Assembly: GCF_000988165.1 (NCBI RefSeq)
Contig: NW_020169345.1
Coordinates: 1 to 31,438 of the forward strand
Origin: Vairimorpha ceranae
Taxonomy: Eukaryota; Microsporidia; Nosematidae
DNA length: 31,438 nucleotides
Reading direction: 5' to 3'
This document shows, one piece after another, positions 6,122-15,301 of this stretch. A model generated the notes under the pieces. That model had not been told where the DNA came from and did no database searches. It worked only from the letters and a program-made list of their open reading frames with translations. The number at the start of each line of letters is the position of its first letter. The stretch's first letter is position 1. Position numbers and translations under genes: made by a program.

Positions 6122-8712
6122 TATTTTTTATATACATCTAATAACCTTTCCTTTTCTTCTATACTACGCATTAAAACATAATAACAATCTCCTTTCTTAA
6201 AAGCATTATATGTCTCACAAGATACATTCCCTAAAATATAACACGCTTTATGTACAACCATTTTACAATCTTTACATTCAAATCCTTGATCACAAACACC
6301 GTACAACACTTCATTACAATGCTCACACAATGTACCAGGAGGAAAGGTCTTAGTAGAAAAAAGATGATTATTAAATTCATATAATTTTATAGGATCTGGA
6401 TCTTCTACCTCTTGTTGAGAAAGTGTGTCTTTTCGTGCTATATCTATTTCTCTTTCTAATTGAGATATTTTCTTAAGAGTTCCTTCGTACTGAAGTCTAG
6501 CTTCGTCAAGTTGCTTACCTTGTAACAAAGGCATCATGTTTTCTAGACCTACTTTCATGCTAAGCTCAACTTTATAATCTTCTTCTAAAGATTTAAGACT
6601 TCTTCTTCCTGACGAACTTATTGATTTTACTGATTCTTTAATAAAAATTAATTTAAGTATTAAAGATCTATTTTTGTATGATTCATGATACAATTCATTA
6701 TTTTTTAGTTCTTGTACATAAACATTACCAATATAACATGATCTGTCATTTAAATAAAATAATTCATTAACAATACTTATTATAGAAGAGATCTTTTGAT
6801 TATCTTTAATTAAAGAACAAACAAATTCATGATTATATGAAATAGGTTTAGTATCAATTTTTTTAGCTTTAATACTTTTTAATTCTTCTTCTAATTGTTT
6901 TCTCATAAAAACTTCTTGTTCACATTTTTGCTGATATTCTTTTACTTCTGTAGTTAAAATACGCAGTTGTCTTTTTAAATTGTCAACACCCATTTTTTTA
7001 AATTTTATATTTTCGTCTCTTAAATTTTTTATATAATTCTTAAGATTATTATAATTTACCTCTATATTTTTATATTGATTTGTACACAAAATATATTGTG
7101 TCTTAATATCATTTATGTGTAAATTTAATTTACTAAAATCAAAACTGTTTTCCTGAAATTTAATTTTAAAATTGTTATCTTCAGTAATTTTTATATTTTT
7201 AAAATATTCTTCCAAAGAACTTTTTCTTTCTTTAATTTCTTTATCTAACATGTCTAATTCTTCTCTTTTAACTTGTAATTCATTTTCAATGCTATAAAAT
7301 TCTTCTCTTTCTGAAATAACTTTACTCATTAAATTTTTGTATTCTGATATTTTATCAGAATATTGTTTATTAACATCTTTAATTTGTATTTCTATATTTT
7401 TTAATTCTCTTTTTTTTACTTCAATAGTTTCAACAAATACATCTTTTTCAGAAAATTCGTTACTTTTATTTATTATATTGTTATTTTTCTCAGATAATTC
7501 GTTATTTTTTTCATATGATCCATTATTTTTCTCAGATAATTCGTTATGTTTTACAAATACACAATTATCTTTTTCAGATAATCCGCTATTTTGTATTGTT
7601 TTTTCTACTGCATCACTCATTTTCGGATCAAAAGTAAATCCTACAAAATCAATATAATTAATTTTTTCTAATTTTTTGTTATCCGCCTCAAAATAAGTAT
7701 CAATAAAATTTGAAGTATCAAGTTCATTATTAATTTCCGGTATAAAAGGTGGTACCATGCCTTTTACATTATTCCAATCTACATCTTTAAAAAATACATG
7801 ACCTTTTATTTCTTTAATTCCTATTCTTTTATCTTTTTTACACATTAATTTTGTAATTAAATCTTTTATATCTTCTGATATTTTAAATGGAAAGGTGTAA
7901 GAAACATCTGTAATTTTTCTATAAGTCTCAACTAAAGTAAGGGAATAAAAAGGTGTAGCACCAAATAACATCTCATAGATAATTACACCCAATGTCCAGA
8001 AATCTATATCCTCTGAATAATCATTTTCTAAATTACCACTTTCTAGAATGTCAGGTGATACGTAATCAGGTGTTCCAACTACAAAGGATGATCTAGCCTT
8101 TCCATCTACCATCTTTATGCTACTTCCAAAATCAGCCAATTTTATATGTCCATCTTTTCCTATTAAAATATTATCAGGTTTCAAATCCCTATGTATCCAT
8201 CCCAACTTATGAAGTTCATCTAGTGCTGCTACAAGTTCTACTACATAAAATCTTACCCATTCTTCTTCAAGCACATCTTCTTTACTTAACAGTCCCATAA
8301 AATCACCACCAGGAATAAAATCCATAAGATAATATAAATAATCATCATCTTGCAGAGTCATTTCAGCAGATACAAGCCATTCAGACCCTATAGAATCTAC
8401 AAGAAGGGCTTTTTCTGCCATAAAAAGTGCTGTATTGGGTTGTTTTAATATAACATCTTTAGAAACACGTTTCATGGCATAAATTTTATCTTTACGAACC
8501 AGAAATACTTCCCCGTATCCTCCTTTTGCTATTGTTTTTACTATTTCAAATTCTTCTGGTTTTGTTTTATTGTCTATAATCCTTTTTAAGTCATTTATAG
8601 GCAAGTGTTTATTTGACATGTTTATGGTTTTATAAACTGTTTCTATACAATCACCTATTAAATTAAGATTTTTATCTCTGTTTTTTGTATCCTCATTATT
8701 TTCTGTTTTCAT
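6118..8712 (-). CDS. AGC protein kinase, DMPK/ROCK/MRCK-like, with coiled coil and C1 domain
   Basis: An 864-residue Ser/Thr kinase. The kinase domain spans about 55-310: glycine loop AKGGYGEVF (62-70), catalytic Lys81, HRDLKPDN (174-181), DFG (194-196) and GTPDYVSPD (213-221). An AGC-type C-terminal extension follows, with VGFTF at 357-361, the hydrophobic pattern of ROCK and MRCK. Residues about 375-425 are low-complexity repeats of LSEKNN; about 425-760 are coiled coil; 783-832 form a C1 zinc finger with the His and Cys residues in order (H783, CEHC, CKDC, H821, C824, C832). No PH or CNH domain is seen after it. In animals and fungi this architecture belongs to Rho/Cdc42 effector kinases acting on actomyosin and cell shape; that role is inferred here. 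It diverges from the hydrolase gene across only 16 bp. Confidence 0.88.
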   Translation of the reverse strand: MKTENNEDTKNRDKNLNLIGDCIETVYKTINMSNKHLPINDLKRIIDNKTKPEEFEIVKTIAKGGYGEVFLVRKDKIYAMKRVSKDVILKQPNTALFMAEKALLVDSIGSEWLVSAEMTLQDDDYLYYLMDFIPGGDFMGLLSKEDVLEEEWVRFYVVELVAALDELHKLGWIHRDLKPDNILIGKDGHIKLADFGSSIKMVDGKARSSFVVGTPDYVSPDILESGNLENDYSEDIDFWTLGVIIYEMLFGATPFYSLTLVETYRKITDVSYTFPFKISEDIKDLITKLMCKKDKRIGIKEIKGHVFFKDVDWNNVKGMVPPFIPEINNELDTSNFIDTYFEADNKKLEKINYIDFVGFTFDPKMSDAVEKTIQNSGLSEKDNCVFVKHNELSEKNNGSYEKNNELSEKNNNIINKSNEFSEKDVFVETIEVKKRELKNIEIQIKDVNKQYSDKISEYKNLMSKVISEREEFYSIENELQVKREELDMLDKEIKERKSSLEEYFKNIKITEDNNFKIKFQENSFDFSKLNLHINDIKTQYILCTNQYKNIEVNYNNLKNYIKNLRDENIKFKKMGVDNLKRQLRILTTEVKEYQQKCEQEVFMRKQLEEELKSIKAKKIDTKPISYNHEFVCSLIKDNQKISSIISIVNELFYLNDRSCYIGNVYVQELKNNELYHESYKNRSLILKLIFIKESVKSISSSGRRSLKSLEEDYKVELSMKVGLENMMPLLQGKQLDEARLQYEGTLKKISQLEREIDIARKDTLSQQEVEDPDPIKLYEFNNHLFSTKTFPPGTLCEHCNEVLYGVCDQGFECKDCKMVVHKACYILGNVSCETYNAFKKGDCYYVLMRSIEEKERLLDVYKKY

Positions 8713-8728
8713 GGGGATTTATCCCTAA
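8713..8728. promoter_or_regulatory. 16-bp divergent promoter interval with mirrored GGGG/CCC motifs
   Basis: The only DNA between the kinase ATG (minus, 8710-8712) and the hydrolase ATG (plus, 8729-8731). It contains GGGG at 8713-8716, read as CCCC immediately before the kinase start, and CCC at 8723-8725, three bases before the hydrolase start. The core GGGATTTATCCC is an imperfect palindrome. Confidence 0.75.
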
Positions 8729-9676
8729 ATGTTTTTTAAAAATAAAAAAATAAGAGGAGAGATGCTTAAAAATCTTATTTTAAAAATAAGATTAAATCTA
8801 AGAAACCTTTTTACAACCAAATCACATTCTAAAGCTGAAGAAATTAACAATCAAGATAATTTGATAAAGAATAACTCTAAAATTAGTTGCATTTTAAAAA
8901 GTATGATTTTATCAAATATTAGAACTAAACAACCTGCATCATATTTTTTTAATTCTTCTTATAAAAATCTTACATTAATTACAGATGATAATATTAAAAT
9001 TGGAGCAGCACTTTTTGAACCAGAATTTGTTGATAAACAAACAAAATATGTTATTTTTTTACATGGATCTGCTACAAATAGAGATGATATTTCTGAAATA
9101 GGAGACATAAAGTTTTTATCTAAAAATAACTTTATGTTATTAATTCCTGACTACAGGGATTTTGGAGATTCTGAAGGCACCTTTGAAAAAGATAAAGTTT
9201 CTTTAGATGTTAAAGCTTGTTTTGATTTTTTTATAGAAAAATATAGTGCTGTAAATATATCCATAATAGGATTTTCATTTGGAACAGCCATTTCAGCAGA
9301 ATTTATCAAGTTTATGCATAAAAATAGATATTTTTTAAATGATGCTTATAAACCCACAACTTTAATATTAATTTCTCCGTTTACTTCATTTATAAAACTT
9401 ATTAGTGAATTTAAAATAACATCTGTATTAAAATATATATTACCTGCAGTTTGGAAAGAAATACTTTATACATTTAATTTTGACACTATAAATAATTTAG
9501 AATATTTTACAGGTAATTTGTATCTTTTTCATGGAGAATATGATCCTTTAATTAAACCTTCTCATTCTGAAGAAATTCAAAAAAAGTTTAATTGTTATTT
9601 TAAAATATTACAGACAGATCACATGAGAATATTACTTAATGATAATTTATGGAAGGAGATAGAAAATATATTTTGA
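8729..9676 (+). CDS. Alpha/beta hydrolase, ABHD12/13-like (putative lipase or thioesterase)
   Basis: A 315-residue serine hydrolase. The nucleophile elbow GFSFG (181-185) gives Ser183; the oxyanion region FLHGSATNR is at 110-118; DYRDFGDSEG (141-150) is typical of the ABHD12/ABHD13/Bem46 group; Asp272 in HGEYDPLI and His298 in TDHMRI complete the triad. The N-terminal 65 residues are basic, with short hydrophobic patches that may associate with a membrane, but there is no clean signal peptide. Relatives hydrolyse lysophospholipids or acyl-thioesters; the substrate here cannot be told. The start follows TCCCTAA, and the upstream interval is shared with the divergent kinase gene. Confidence 0.82.
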   Translation: MFFKNKKIRGEMLKNLILKIRLNLRNLFTTKSHSKAEEINNQDNLIKNNSKISCILKSMILSNIRTKQPASYFFNSSYKNLTLITDDNIKIGAALFEPEFVDKQTKYVIFLHGSATNRDDISEIGDIKFLSKNNFMLLIPDYRDFGDSEGTFEKDKVSLDVKACFDFFIEKYSAVNISIIGFSFGTAISAEFIKFMHKNRYFLNDAYKPTTLILISPFTSFIKLISEFKITSVLKYILPAVWKEILYTFNFDTINNLEYFTGNLYLFHGEYDPLIKPSHSEEIQKKFNCYFKILQTDHMRILLNDNLWKEIENIF

Positions 9677-9910
9677 TTTAGTAATCAAATTATCAAAAAG
9701 TAGTTAAATATTATTTTTTTATAAACATTTGTTTTAATCTAAAAATGATAATATTTTTATTATTTGGTTACGTAAGTAACTTATGTAAATTATCAATATC
9801 ATTGAATAAAAAAATTAGATCGTTTACATTTCATATCAAAAAATTATACAAATCTAAATAAAATAAAGTAAATATGAAATGTAATTAATAAATATTTTTA
9901 CAAAATACTA

Positions 9911-9914
9911 CCCC
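9911..9914 (+). promoter_or_regulatory. CCCC motif before TAF9
   Basis: TACCCCTCATTTT directly precedes the ATG at 9922. Confidence 0.55.
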
Positions 9915-9921
9915 TCATTTT

Positions 9922-10302
9922 ATGGGATCAAATGAAAATCTTGCACCGCGTGATGCAAAAGTAATTTCTATAATTCTCAGATCTCTTGGCATTGAAGAAT
10001 GTGAACCGAAAGTCATAGTTCAATTATTAGAATTTGCTTATAAATATGCCACAGATGTAGTAAAAGATGCTCGTCTTTATTCTGAACACTGTGGTAGATC
10101 ATCTATATCAGTAAGTGATGTTAAACTGGCTTTACAAACAAAAGTGGGTAAGCATTTTGTTCCACCACCACCTAGGCACTATTTGATGGAGATTGCTAAT
10201 ACTGTTAACTCCAAACCATTGAGTACATCTGATTCTTCTGAAAATTTGATTAAAGTGCCTAATAAAGATTATTTTCTTAGTGGGTACGATTACAAAGAAT
10301 AA
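9922..10302 (+). CDS. TAF9: TAF9, histone-fold subunit of TFIID/SAGA
   Basis: A 126-residue transcription factor subunit. Residues 9-75 form the TAF9 histone fold: APRDAKVISIILRSLGI, then EPKVIVQLLEFAYKYATDV, then the SISVSDVKLALQ helix. The family hallmark FVPPPPRHYLMEIA follows at 78-91, matching the conserved SPPPRxFLLxIA segment. In other eukaryotes TAF9 pairs with TAF6 in TFIID and SAGA at RNA polymerase II promoters. The tail after residue 95 is short and Ser/Asn-rich. A CCCC motif lies before the start. The next gene begins 28 bp after its stop in the same direction. Confidence 0.93.
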   Translation: MGSNENLAPRDAKVISIILRSLGIEECEPKVIVQLLEFAYKYATDVVKDARLYSEHCGRSSISVSDVKLALQTKVGKHFVPPPPRHYLMEIANTVNSKPLSTSDSSENLIKVPNKDYFLSGYDYKE

Positions 10303-10320
10303 ATGCTGTTTTATAATTTA

Positions 10321-10323
10321 CCC
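10321..10323 (+). promoter_or_regulatory. CCC motif deciding the start at 10331
   Basis: TTTACCCTTTTTTTATG: a C triplet in a T-rich tract just before the chosen start. Confidence 0.5.
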
Positions 10324-10330
10324 TTTTTTT

Positions 10331-10642
10331 ATGCATAATACATTTGAACTTGATAAATATTTAAGATCTAATATTGAAAATCCATACAATGATCTTTGCA
10401 AAAAATATTTACTAGATAATAAAGTTAACATAAATGTAGAAGATATTAAAGAAATCACTAAATTATCAAAATATGCATTTTTTATTAAAACATATAAAAG
10501 TGAATACATAGTGTCATTTGTGATGAATAAAGATAAATTAAAGGAATTTGAAGTAAAAAAATTTAATTTAATAATTCTTTGTAGAAAATATAATAAAATT
10601 TATTATGATGTGCAAATAATAAACGTTGATGATGTAGAATAA
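10331..10642 (+). CDS. Hypothetical 103-residue protein downstream of TAF9
   Basis: I do not recognise this protein. It is 103 residues, soluble, with mixed helix and strand character; the centre (about 35-85) alternates charged and hydrophobic residues as in a small alpha/beta domain. No Cys cluster, signal peptide or membrane span. I place the start at 10331 rather than at the in-frame ATG at 10280. That codon lies inside the TAF9 coding region, whereas CCC at 10321-10323 stands before 10331 as for other genes here. The end of the gene carries a small duplication (ATGATGTAGAATAA at about 10630 and 10652). Confidence 0.6.
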   Translation: MHNTFELDKYLRSNIENPYNDLCKKYLLDNKVNINVEDIKEITKLSKYAFFIKTYKSEYIVSFVMNKDKLKEFEVKKFNLIILCRKYNKIYYDVQIINVDDVE

Positions 10643-10878
10643 TAAATATTAATGATGTAGAATAAATATGACTGTCATTTCTCTTTTTTACATAATGTAA
10701 GGTTCTTTGATTTTTATCATTTTTACAAAAAAAATTATTATTATTTTAACCTTAATTTTATGTTTGATTAAAGTGAATTAACAATTACAACGTCATCAAT
10801 AAATTTTTAAAAATATTTAATATAAAAAACACAAATATTGTAAACAATATTTATGCTATATTATTAATAAAACTTTTA

Positions 10879-13797
10879 TTATGTCTCTAATAAAAAATTA
10901 TGTGCAACATCTTTCTCCACTTTACTCGCATAGCTTTTTTTCTCACTAAAACTTACACCTACAAAATGATCTCCCACATTTAATAATTCTTCACGAAAAG
11001 TTGTAATAATAAATTGAACATCTTTAATAGAACTAAATAAATTAGATAATCTTAATCTACCTTCTTGATCCAAATTAGCATCTATTTCATCAAATATATA
11101 AAAAGGAGACGGATCAACTTTTTGAATACTTAAAATTAATGCAATAGAAACCATTGTTTTCTGTCCACCACTTAACGTTTTATTATCTCCTTCAGGAACA
11201 TTTATAGACAACTTTGAATTTTCTGCTAGTAAACACACATCAAAGTTGCATAATTTTTTACTAAAAAAATCAAAATTTTCTTTTACACTTTCAAATGTTA
11301 AATTCATTTTTTCCTCTTTTTTTTCATCTAAATTTTTTATAAATTTAATTATAGTATCATAATTCTCTAGTAACTCCGATTGTCTTTTTATTAAATCATT
11401 TTTCTGTTCTAAGAAAATATTCCATTGATCTAAATTACGTTTATTTAAAAATACGTATTTTTTTAACTCTTCATTTATATTTTTTAAATTATTTGCTATC
11501 TGCTCTTCTGATAATTCTGGGAATAATATTTCTGTATTTACTCCTATCTTGTCAAGAAGATGCTGCTTTCGTAAAATTAAAGCTTCATTTTTTACATTTT
11601 TATTTGTAAAATTGGCTTTTAATTCTTTTTCTTTCTTTTTTAATTTATCAATATCCTTGTATTTAGTAAGAATTTCTAAGAAATTTTTCGATTTAACTTT
11701 TTCACTATTAAAATCTTCTAACTCTTTTTTTAAATCATCTAAATCACTTTCTAATTTTATAATTGCACTTCTTAGTCCTAGAGACTTGTATAAAATATTT
11801 TCTAATTTATTTTCATAATATTTTAGTTTATGTCCTTTGCCTTTTAAAATCTCAATTTTCTCTTCTAAAAATTTTGTAATAGAAATTAATAAGTCAATTT
11901 CACCAAAAGACCCGTCATTTTGTTTTTGAATCTGTTCTACTGTTTCGATCTCTAGACTGATTTTTGATATTTTACTTCGTAAATGTTCTAGTTTATTTTT
12001 ATTTTCATTTTTTTTGTTTATAATTTTTTTATATTCTTTGATTGTTGAACTTTTAGAATCGTATCCACCTGTAATTACACCGCTTTTTCTTATAAGATCT
12101 CCTTCAGGTGTAACAATATTAATATTATATTTTGAAGAATACATTTCTCCAGTTCTTAAATCTTGTACTACATACGAATTTCTAGTTATAAAAGATAGCA
12201 AAGCAGACATTTCTTTAGTATATTCTGTATTTCTACATTTTATTTTACTGCTAAGTAAATAAATACCTTTTTCTTCTATTTCCATTGCTTCTTCATATGT
12301 CATTTTATTTAAAGGTATAAATGTTACAGATCCATTAACTTTCTTTAGTAAATTAGGTATTAGGTTATTATCTAGCACAACAATATTAAATAAAAATCCG
12401 CCAGCCACTGCTTCAAAAGCACTTAGTAAATCGTCAGGAATGTCAAAAAGATCAAAAATACAACCAACAACACCCTCCTCATTTTTTATATCTTTGTATA
12501 CTTTGTAAGAAAAATGTCCCGATGATATAAGTTTATTTTCATTGCTTTGTACACAATCTATCAAATTCTTCTCGTCTTGTATTAATTTTTTTTCTTCTCT
12601 CCACAATTCCTTACGTTTTTCTATCATTTTATTTAAAGTTTTAAAGTTAAATATATTTTTCGTAGTTCTGTTTTCTGCTATAAATCTTTTTTTTTCTTTC
12701 AATAATTCTTTTATATGTTCAATATCCTCAGTTTTGCTGGTATCATATTCTTTTAAAAAACTTATTACATTTTTTAAAAAGATTTTTTCAATAAAAACTT
12801 CTCTTTCTTCATTTTTGTACTTCTTAAAACTTTCTTCTTGTTCAGATATTTGCTTAGAAGTTTTTTCTATACATAAGCAAATTTCTTTTAGTCTGTTAGT
12901 TATAGAATGTAAATCAGGATTTATATTAACTTTACTTGACAAATTAATATTCTCTAAATTCTCAGTTTCTCTACTAAAATATATTTCTACTTGCATTTTT
13001 CCATATTCAAGTTCATTTATTTTGTCACTAATTTTTTTTAATTCATATTCCACATCTTCATACGAATCAGTAAAATTGTCTGCAATATGTTCTGTTTCCT
13101 CTAATTTATTATTAATTTGAATAAGCTCTTTTTGTAAATAAGCTATTTCATATCTACGTTTTTCTTTTTCAAGTCTAGTACAAATTTCCATTTTAGTTTT
13201 ATCACTTTCTAAATTTTTTAATTTATCATCAATAATTCTTAAGTTATTAATATATTTTTGTTTTGTTATTTCTGCATCATTAAGCATTTTTAGACAATTG
13301 TCTCGTTCTACTTCATATTTTTGTGCACCAGAAATGCTTTTAATTAATTCGTACCTGCTCTTATCTGTCATATTTATTAATTCTCCAATTTTACCTTGTT
13401 GAACAATAAAATAAGATGAGGATGATATCCCACCATTTTCTAAAAATCCTTTTAAATCTTTTCTGCTAATTAATTTTTCATTTAAAAAATATTCATCTTT
13501 CTCTGCATTTATACACCTTTTAATTACTATATTCTTTTGGCTGTCAAGTCTTTTATCAGAATTATCAATAAACAGAGATATAGAAGTTGTATCTTCGAAT
13601 AAATTTTCGTGTATTAGATCAAGTCTATCCTCTCTACTTAATTTTTCGCAGCATATAACAGTACGAATGGCATGGATAATATTACTTTTACCACTTCCAT
13701 TTTTGCCTATGATTATTGTAAATTTGGGTGATAGGTCAATTGAAGTGAAAGATTTAAAACTTTTGAAATTTTCAATTTCTATTTTCTGAATATGCAT
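10879..13797 (-). CDS. SMC3: SMC3, cohesin ATPase subunit
   Basis: A 972-residue structural-maintenance-of-chromosomes protein and core of the cohesin ring, holding sister chromatids together. Walker A GKNGSGKS is at 31-38. The SMC3-type stretch IDNSDKRL (77-84) and KDEYFLNEKLISRKDL (100-115) assign it to SMC3 rather than SMC1, 2 or 4. The first coiled coil runs to about 435, and the hinge is at about 440-580 with SGVITGGYDS near its end. The second coiled coil is followed by the signature LSGGQ (875-879), Walker B FYIFDE (899-904) and ITTFREELL. It is about a fifth shorter than yeast SMC3, mostly in the coils. At the conserved Eco1 acetylation pair, the first Lys is Glu99 and the second is kept as Lys100. 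No CCC triplet precedes the start, only GGCC on the top strand. Confidence 0.93.
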   Translation of the reverse strand: MHIQKIEIENFKSFKSFTSIDLSPKFTIIIGKNGSGKSNIIHAIRTVICCEKLSREDRLDLIHENLFEDTTSISLFIDNSDKRLDSQKNIVIKRCINAEKDEYFLNEKLISRKDLKGFLENGGISSSSYFIVQQGKIGELINMTDKSRYELIKSISGAQKYEVERDNCLKMLNDAEITKQKYINNLRIIDDKLKNLESDKTKMEICTRLEKEKRRYEIAYLQKELIQINNKLEETEHIADNFTDSYEDVEYELKKISDKINELEYGKMQVEIYFSRETENLENINLSSKVNINPDLHSITNRLKEICLCIEKTSKQISEQEESFKKYKNEEREVFIEKIFLKNVISFLKEYDTSKTEDIEHIKELLKEKKRFIAENRTTKNIFNFKTLNKMIEKRKELWREEKKLIQDEKNLIDCVQSNENKLISSGHFSYKVYKDIKNEEGVVGCIFDLFDIPDDLLSAFEAVAGGFLFNIVVLDNNLIPNLLKKVNGSVTFIPLNKMTYEEAMEIEEKGIYLLSSKIKCRNTEYTKEMSALLSFITRNSYVVQDLRTGEMYSSKYNINIVTPEGDLIRKSGVITGGYDSKSSTIKEYKKIINKKNENKNKLEHLRSKISKISLEIETVEQIQKQNDGSFGEIDLLISITKFLEEKIEILKGKGHKLKYYENKLENILYKSLGLRSAIIKLESDLDDLKKELEDFNSEKVKSKNFLEILTKYKDIDKLKKKEKELKANFTNKNVKNEALILRKQHLLDKIGVNTEILFPELSEEQIANNLKNINEELKKYVFLNKRNLDQWNIFLEQKNDLIKRQSELLENYDTIIKFIKNLDEKKEEKMNLTFESVKENFDFFSKKLCNFDVCLLAENSKLSINVPEGDNKTLSGGQKTMVSIALILSIQKVDPSPFYIFDEIDANLDQEGRLRLSNLFSSIKDVQFIITTFREELLNVGDHFVGVSFSEKKSYASKVEKDVAHNFLLET

Positions 13798-14026
13798 GGC
13801 CTGTAAAAAATAAGAAATTTAAATAAAATAAGAATAACTATAAATTTATTATGAAGAATATTAAAATATATTAACCAATATTTTTTTGTATTTTAAATAG
13901 TAAAAATATCTTTGGTCTCCTGTCATAAGTTAACAACTGTTTATAAGGCTTTATTTAATAAAAATAAATCAATTGCAGATTGTGGACTATTAAATAATAA
14001 GTCTTTATTTAACCCATAATTTTATT
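13798..14026. promoter_or_regulatory. Divergent intergenic region between SMC3 and GAR1
   Basis: 229 bp separate the two starts. CCC at 14013-14015 serves GAR1. No other motif that I can support. Confidence 0.4.
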
Positions 14027-14512
14027 ATGAAAAAAAATTTTAGAGATCGAAGACAAACTGATGCAAATGCAACACTGGTTAATCTAGGAACTTTTATCCA
14101 TAAATGTGGCCAACTTTTTGTACTGAAACTAGTTACAGATGGAATACCATTTCCTAATGCTTTTGTTTTTGATAAAAATAAAAAACAAATAGGGAAAGTT
14201 GAGGAGATTTTTGGACCACAGACAGATGTTTATATTGCGATTTCGTTAGAAAAGGAGTCGAATGAATTTTTTATATACAGCAACAAGCTTATTCCAAAGA
14301 ATAGATTTTTAGAAAGGTCTGAGACAGAAAAGAAAAAGGAGGCAGAAGATAAAAAAATCAAAAGAAAAGAAACTGTATGTAAAAATAGAGAAGAACGTAA
14401 GGACAGTAAAAATAATGGATTTAGAAAGCAGAGTGATAAGAAATTTAGAGGAGATAGGAAAAGTTATACAAAAAAGTTTGGAGGGGGCAATAAATTCAGA
14501 AGTAGAAAATAG
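14027..14512 (+). CDS. GAR1: GAR1, H/ACA snoRNP protein
   Basis: A 161-residue subunit of the H/ACA ribonucleoprotein that pseudouridylates rRNA in the nucleolus. The conserved core spans about 20-97: GTFIHKCGQLFVLKL, IPFPNAFVFDKNKKQIGK, VEEIFGPQTDVYIAI, then SNKLIPKNRFL. This follows the GAR1 pattern of a Cys-Gly strand, an IGKVDEIFGP loop and a closing KLLP segment. The C-terminal 60 residues are Lys/Arg-rich with a few Gly-Gly pairs, a weak counterpart of the usual Gly-Arg-rich tail; the N-terminal Gly-Arg domain is reduced to a few basic residues. CCC motif before the start. Confidence 0.92.
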   Translation: MKKNFRDRRQTDANATLVNLGTFIHKCGQLFVLKLVTDGIPFPNAFVFDKNKKQIGKVEEIFGPQTDVYIAISLEKESNEFFIYSNKLIPKNRFLERSETEKKKEAEDKKIKRKETVCKNREERKDSKNNGFRKQSDKKFRGDRKSYTKKFGGGNKFRSRK

Positions 14513-14806
14513 GCCCATATTTATTGTGGTAAATTTTAATACACGTTTTTACAATATTATTTTTGCATAAATTTATCGTTTTTGAATTATATTTGCACTA
14601 GTCTACTTTTATTTTAATAAATAATTTTTTTGTAAATTTTACTTAAAGTTATAATAGTTTTGAGAGTAAACTTTTATGTACTATAAAAAGCCGATTAAAT
14701 CCTTATTTTTTTTTAATTTCATAGTTGTAAGTATATTGAACATAAAATATTTTTGATCTTATAAGACAAAATGTATCTCTTTACATGTTGGATATGTTCT
14801 TTTTTA

Positions 14807-14809
14807 CCC
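14807..14809 (+). promoter_or_regulatory. CCC motif deciding the start at 14816
   Basis: TTTTTTACCCTTAAAA precedes the ATG at 14816, arguing against the in-frame ATG 45 bp upstream at 14771. Confidence 0.5.
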
Positions 14810-14815
14810 TTAAAA

Positions 14816-15301
14816 ATGAAATTTCCAGATTTTTCCCATCTATTATACTTTACACTAGGATCTACTTTTACACTTTGTATCTGTACAAAGTGTAGTTATT
14901 CATTATTATTTATAATATCTTTGTCAAGTCTTATGTTCTTATTTACCGATGATTCTTTTTTAAATCTCTCAGATATCTTGTATTTATTTATTATTTTTAT
15001 AATAGAATATTTTTTAAGTTTTATTTCTTATATGCAGCTTTTTAATTTTTATATTTTTAATACATTTTTTTCTTTGTGTATGGTAAGTTGTACAATTCTT
15101 TATATTATAAATTTAGACATTTTTAAATATTCTAGATCTACATATCTAATATACTTTATTATTTCTGGATTTTTATTTAGTAAATGTTATTTCAGTTTGT
15201 TGTTTTTCATAAACAAACTTAATAATGAATATAATTGTAGGATAAAAAACATTTATCAAAATGAAAAAGATTCACCTTGTATTATTCCTTTTTTAGAATA
15301 A
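14816..15301 (+). CDS. Hypothetical multi-pass membrane protein
   Basis: A 161-residue, very hydrophobic protein without a family I can name. Rich in Phe, Leu, Ile, Tyr and Cys, it has about five membrane spans covering most of residues 8-140, then a polar tail of about 25 residues. This size and layout occur among small ER enzymes such as GPI-anchor or lipid-synthesis subunits, but no catalytic motif is visible, so I make no assignment. It follows GAR1 in the same direction after 303 bp in which I see no gene. Confidence 0.6.
   Translation: MKFPDFSHLLYFTLGSTFTLCICTKCSYSLLFIISLSSLMFLFTDDSFLNLSDILYLFIIFIIEYFLSFISYMQLFNFYIFNTFFSLCMVSCTILYIINLDIFKYSRSTYLIYFIISGFLFSKCYFSLLFFINKLNNEYNCRIKNIYQNEKDSPCIIPFLE

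Noticed and set aside
7337..7657. Plus-strand frame with repeated Phe/Ser-rich units
   Set aside because: Antisense of the LSEKNN repeats in the kinase gene; no start motif of its own.
12542..13120. Plus-strand 192-codon frame opposite SMC3
   Set aside because: Shadow of the SMC3 coiled coil; the hydrophobic composition comes from the complement of Lys/Glu/Asn-rich codons.
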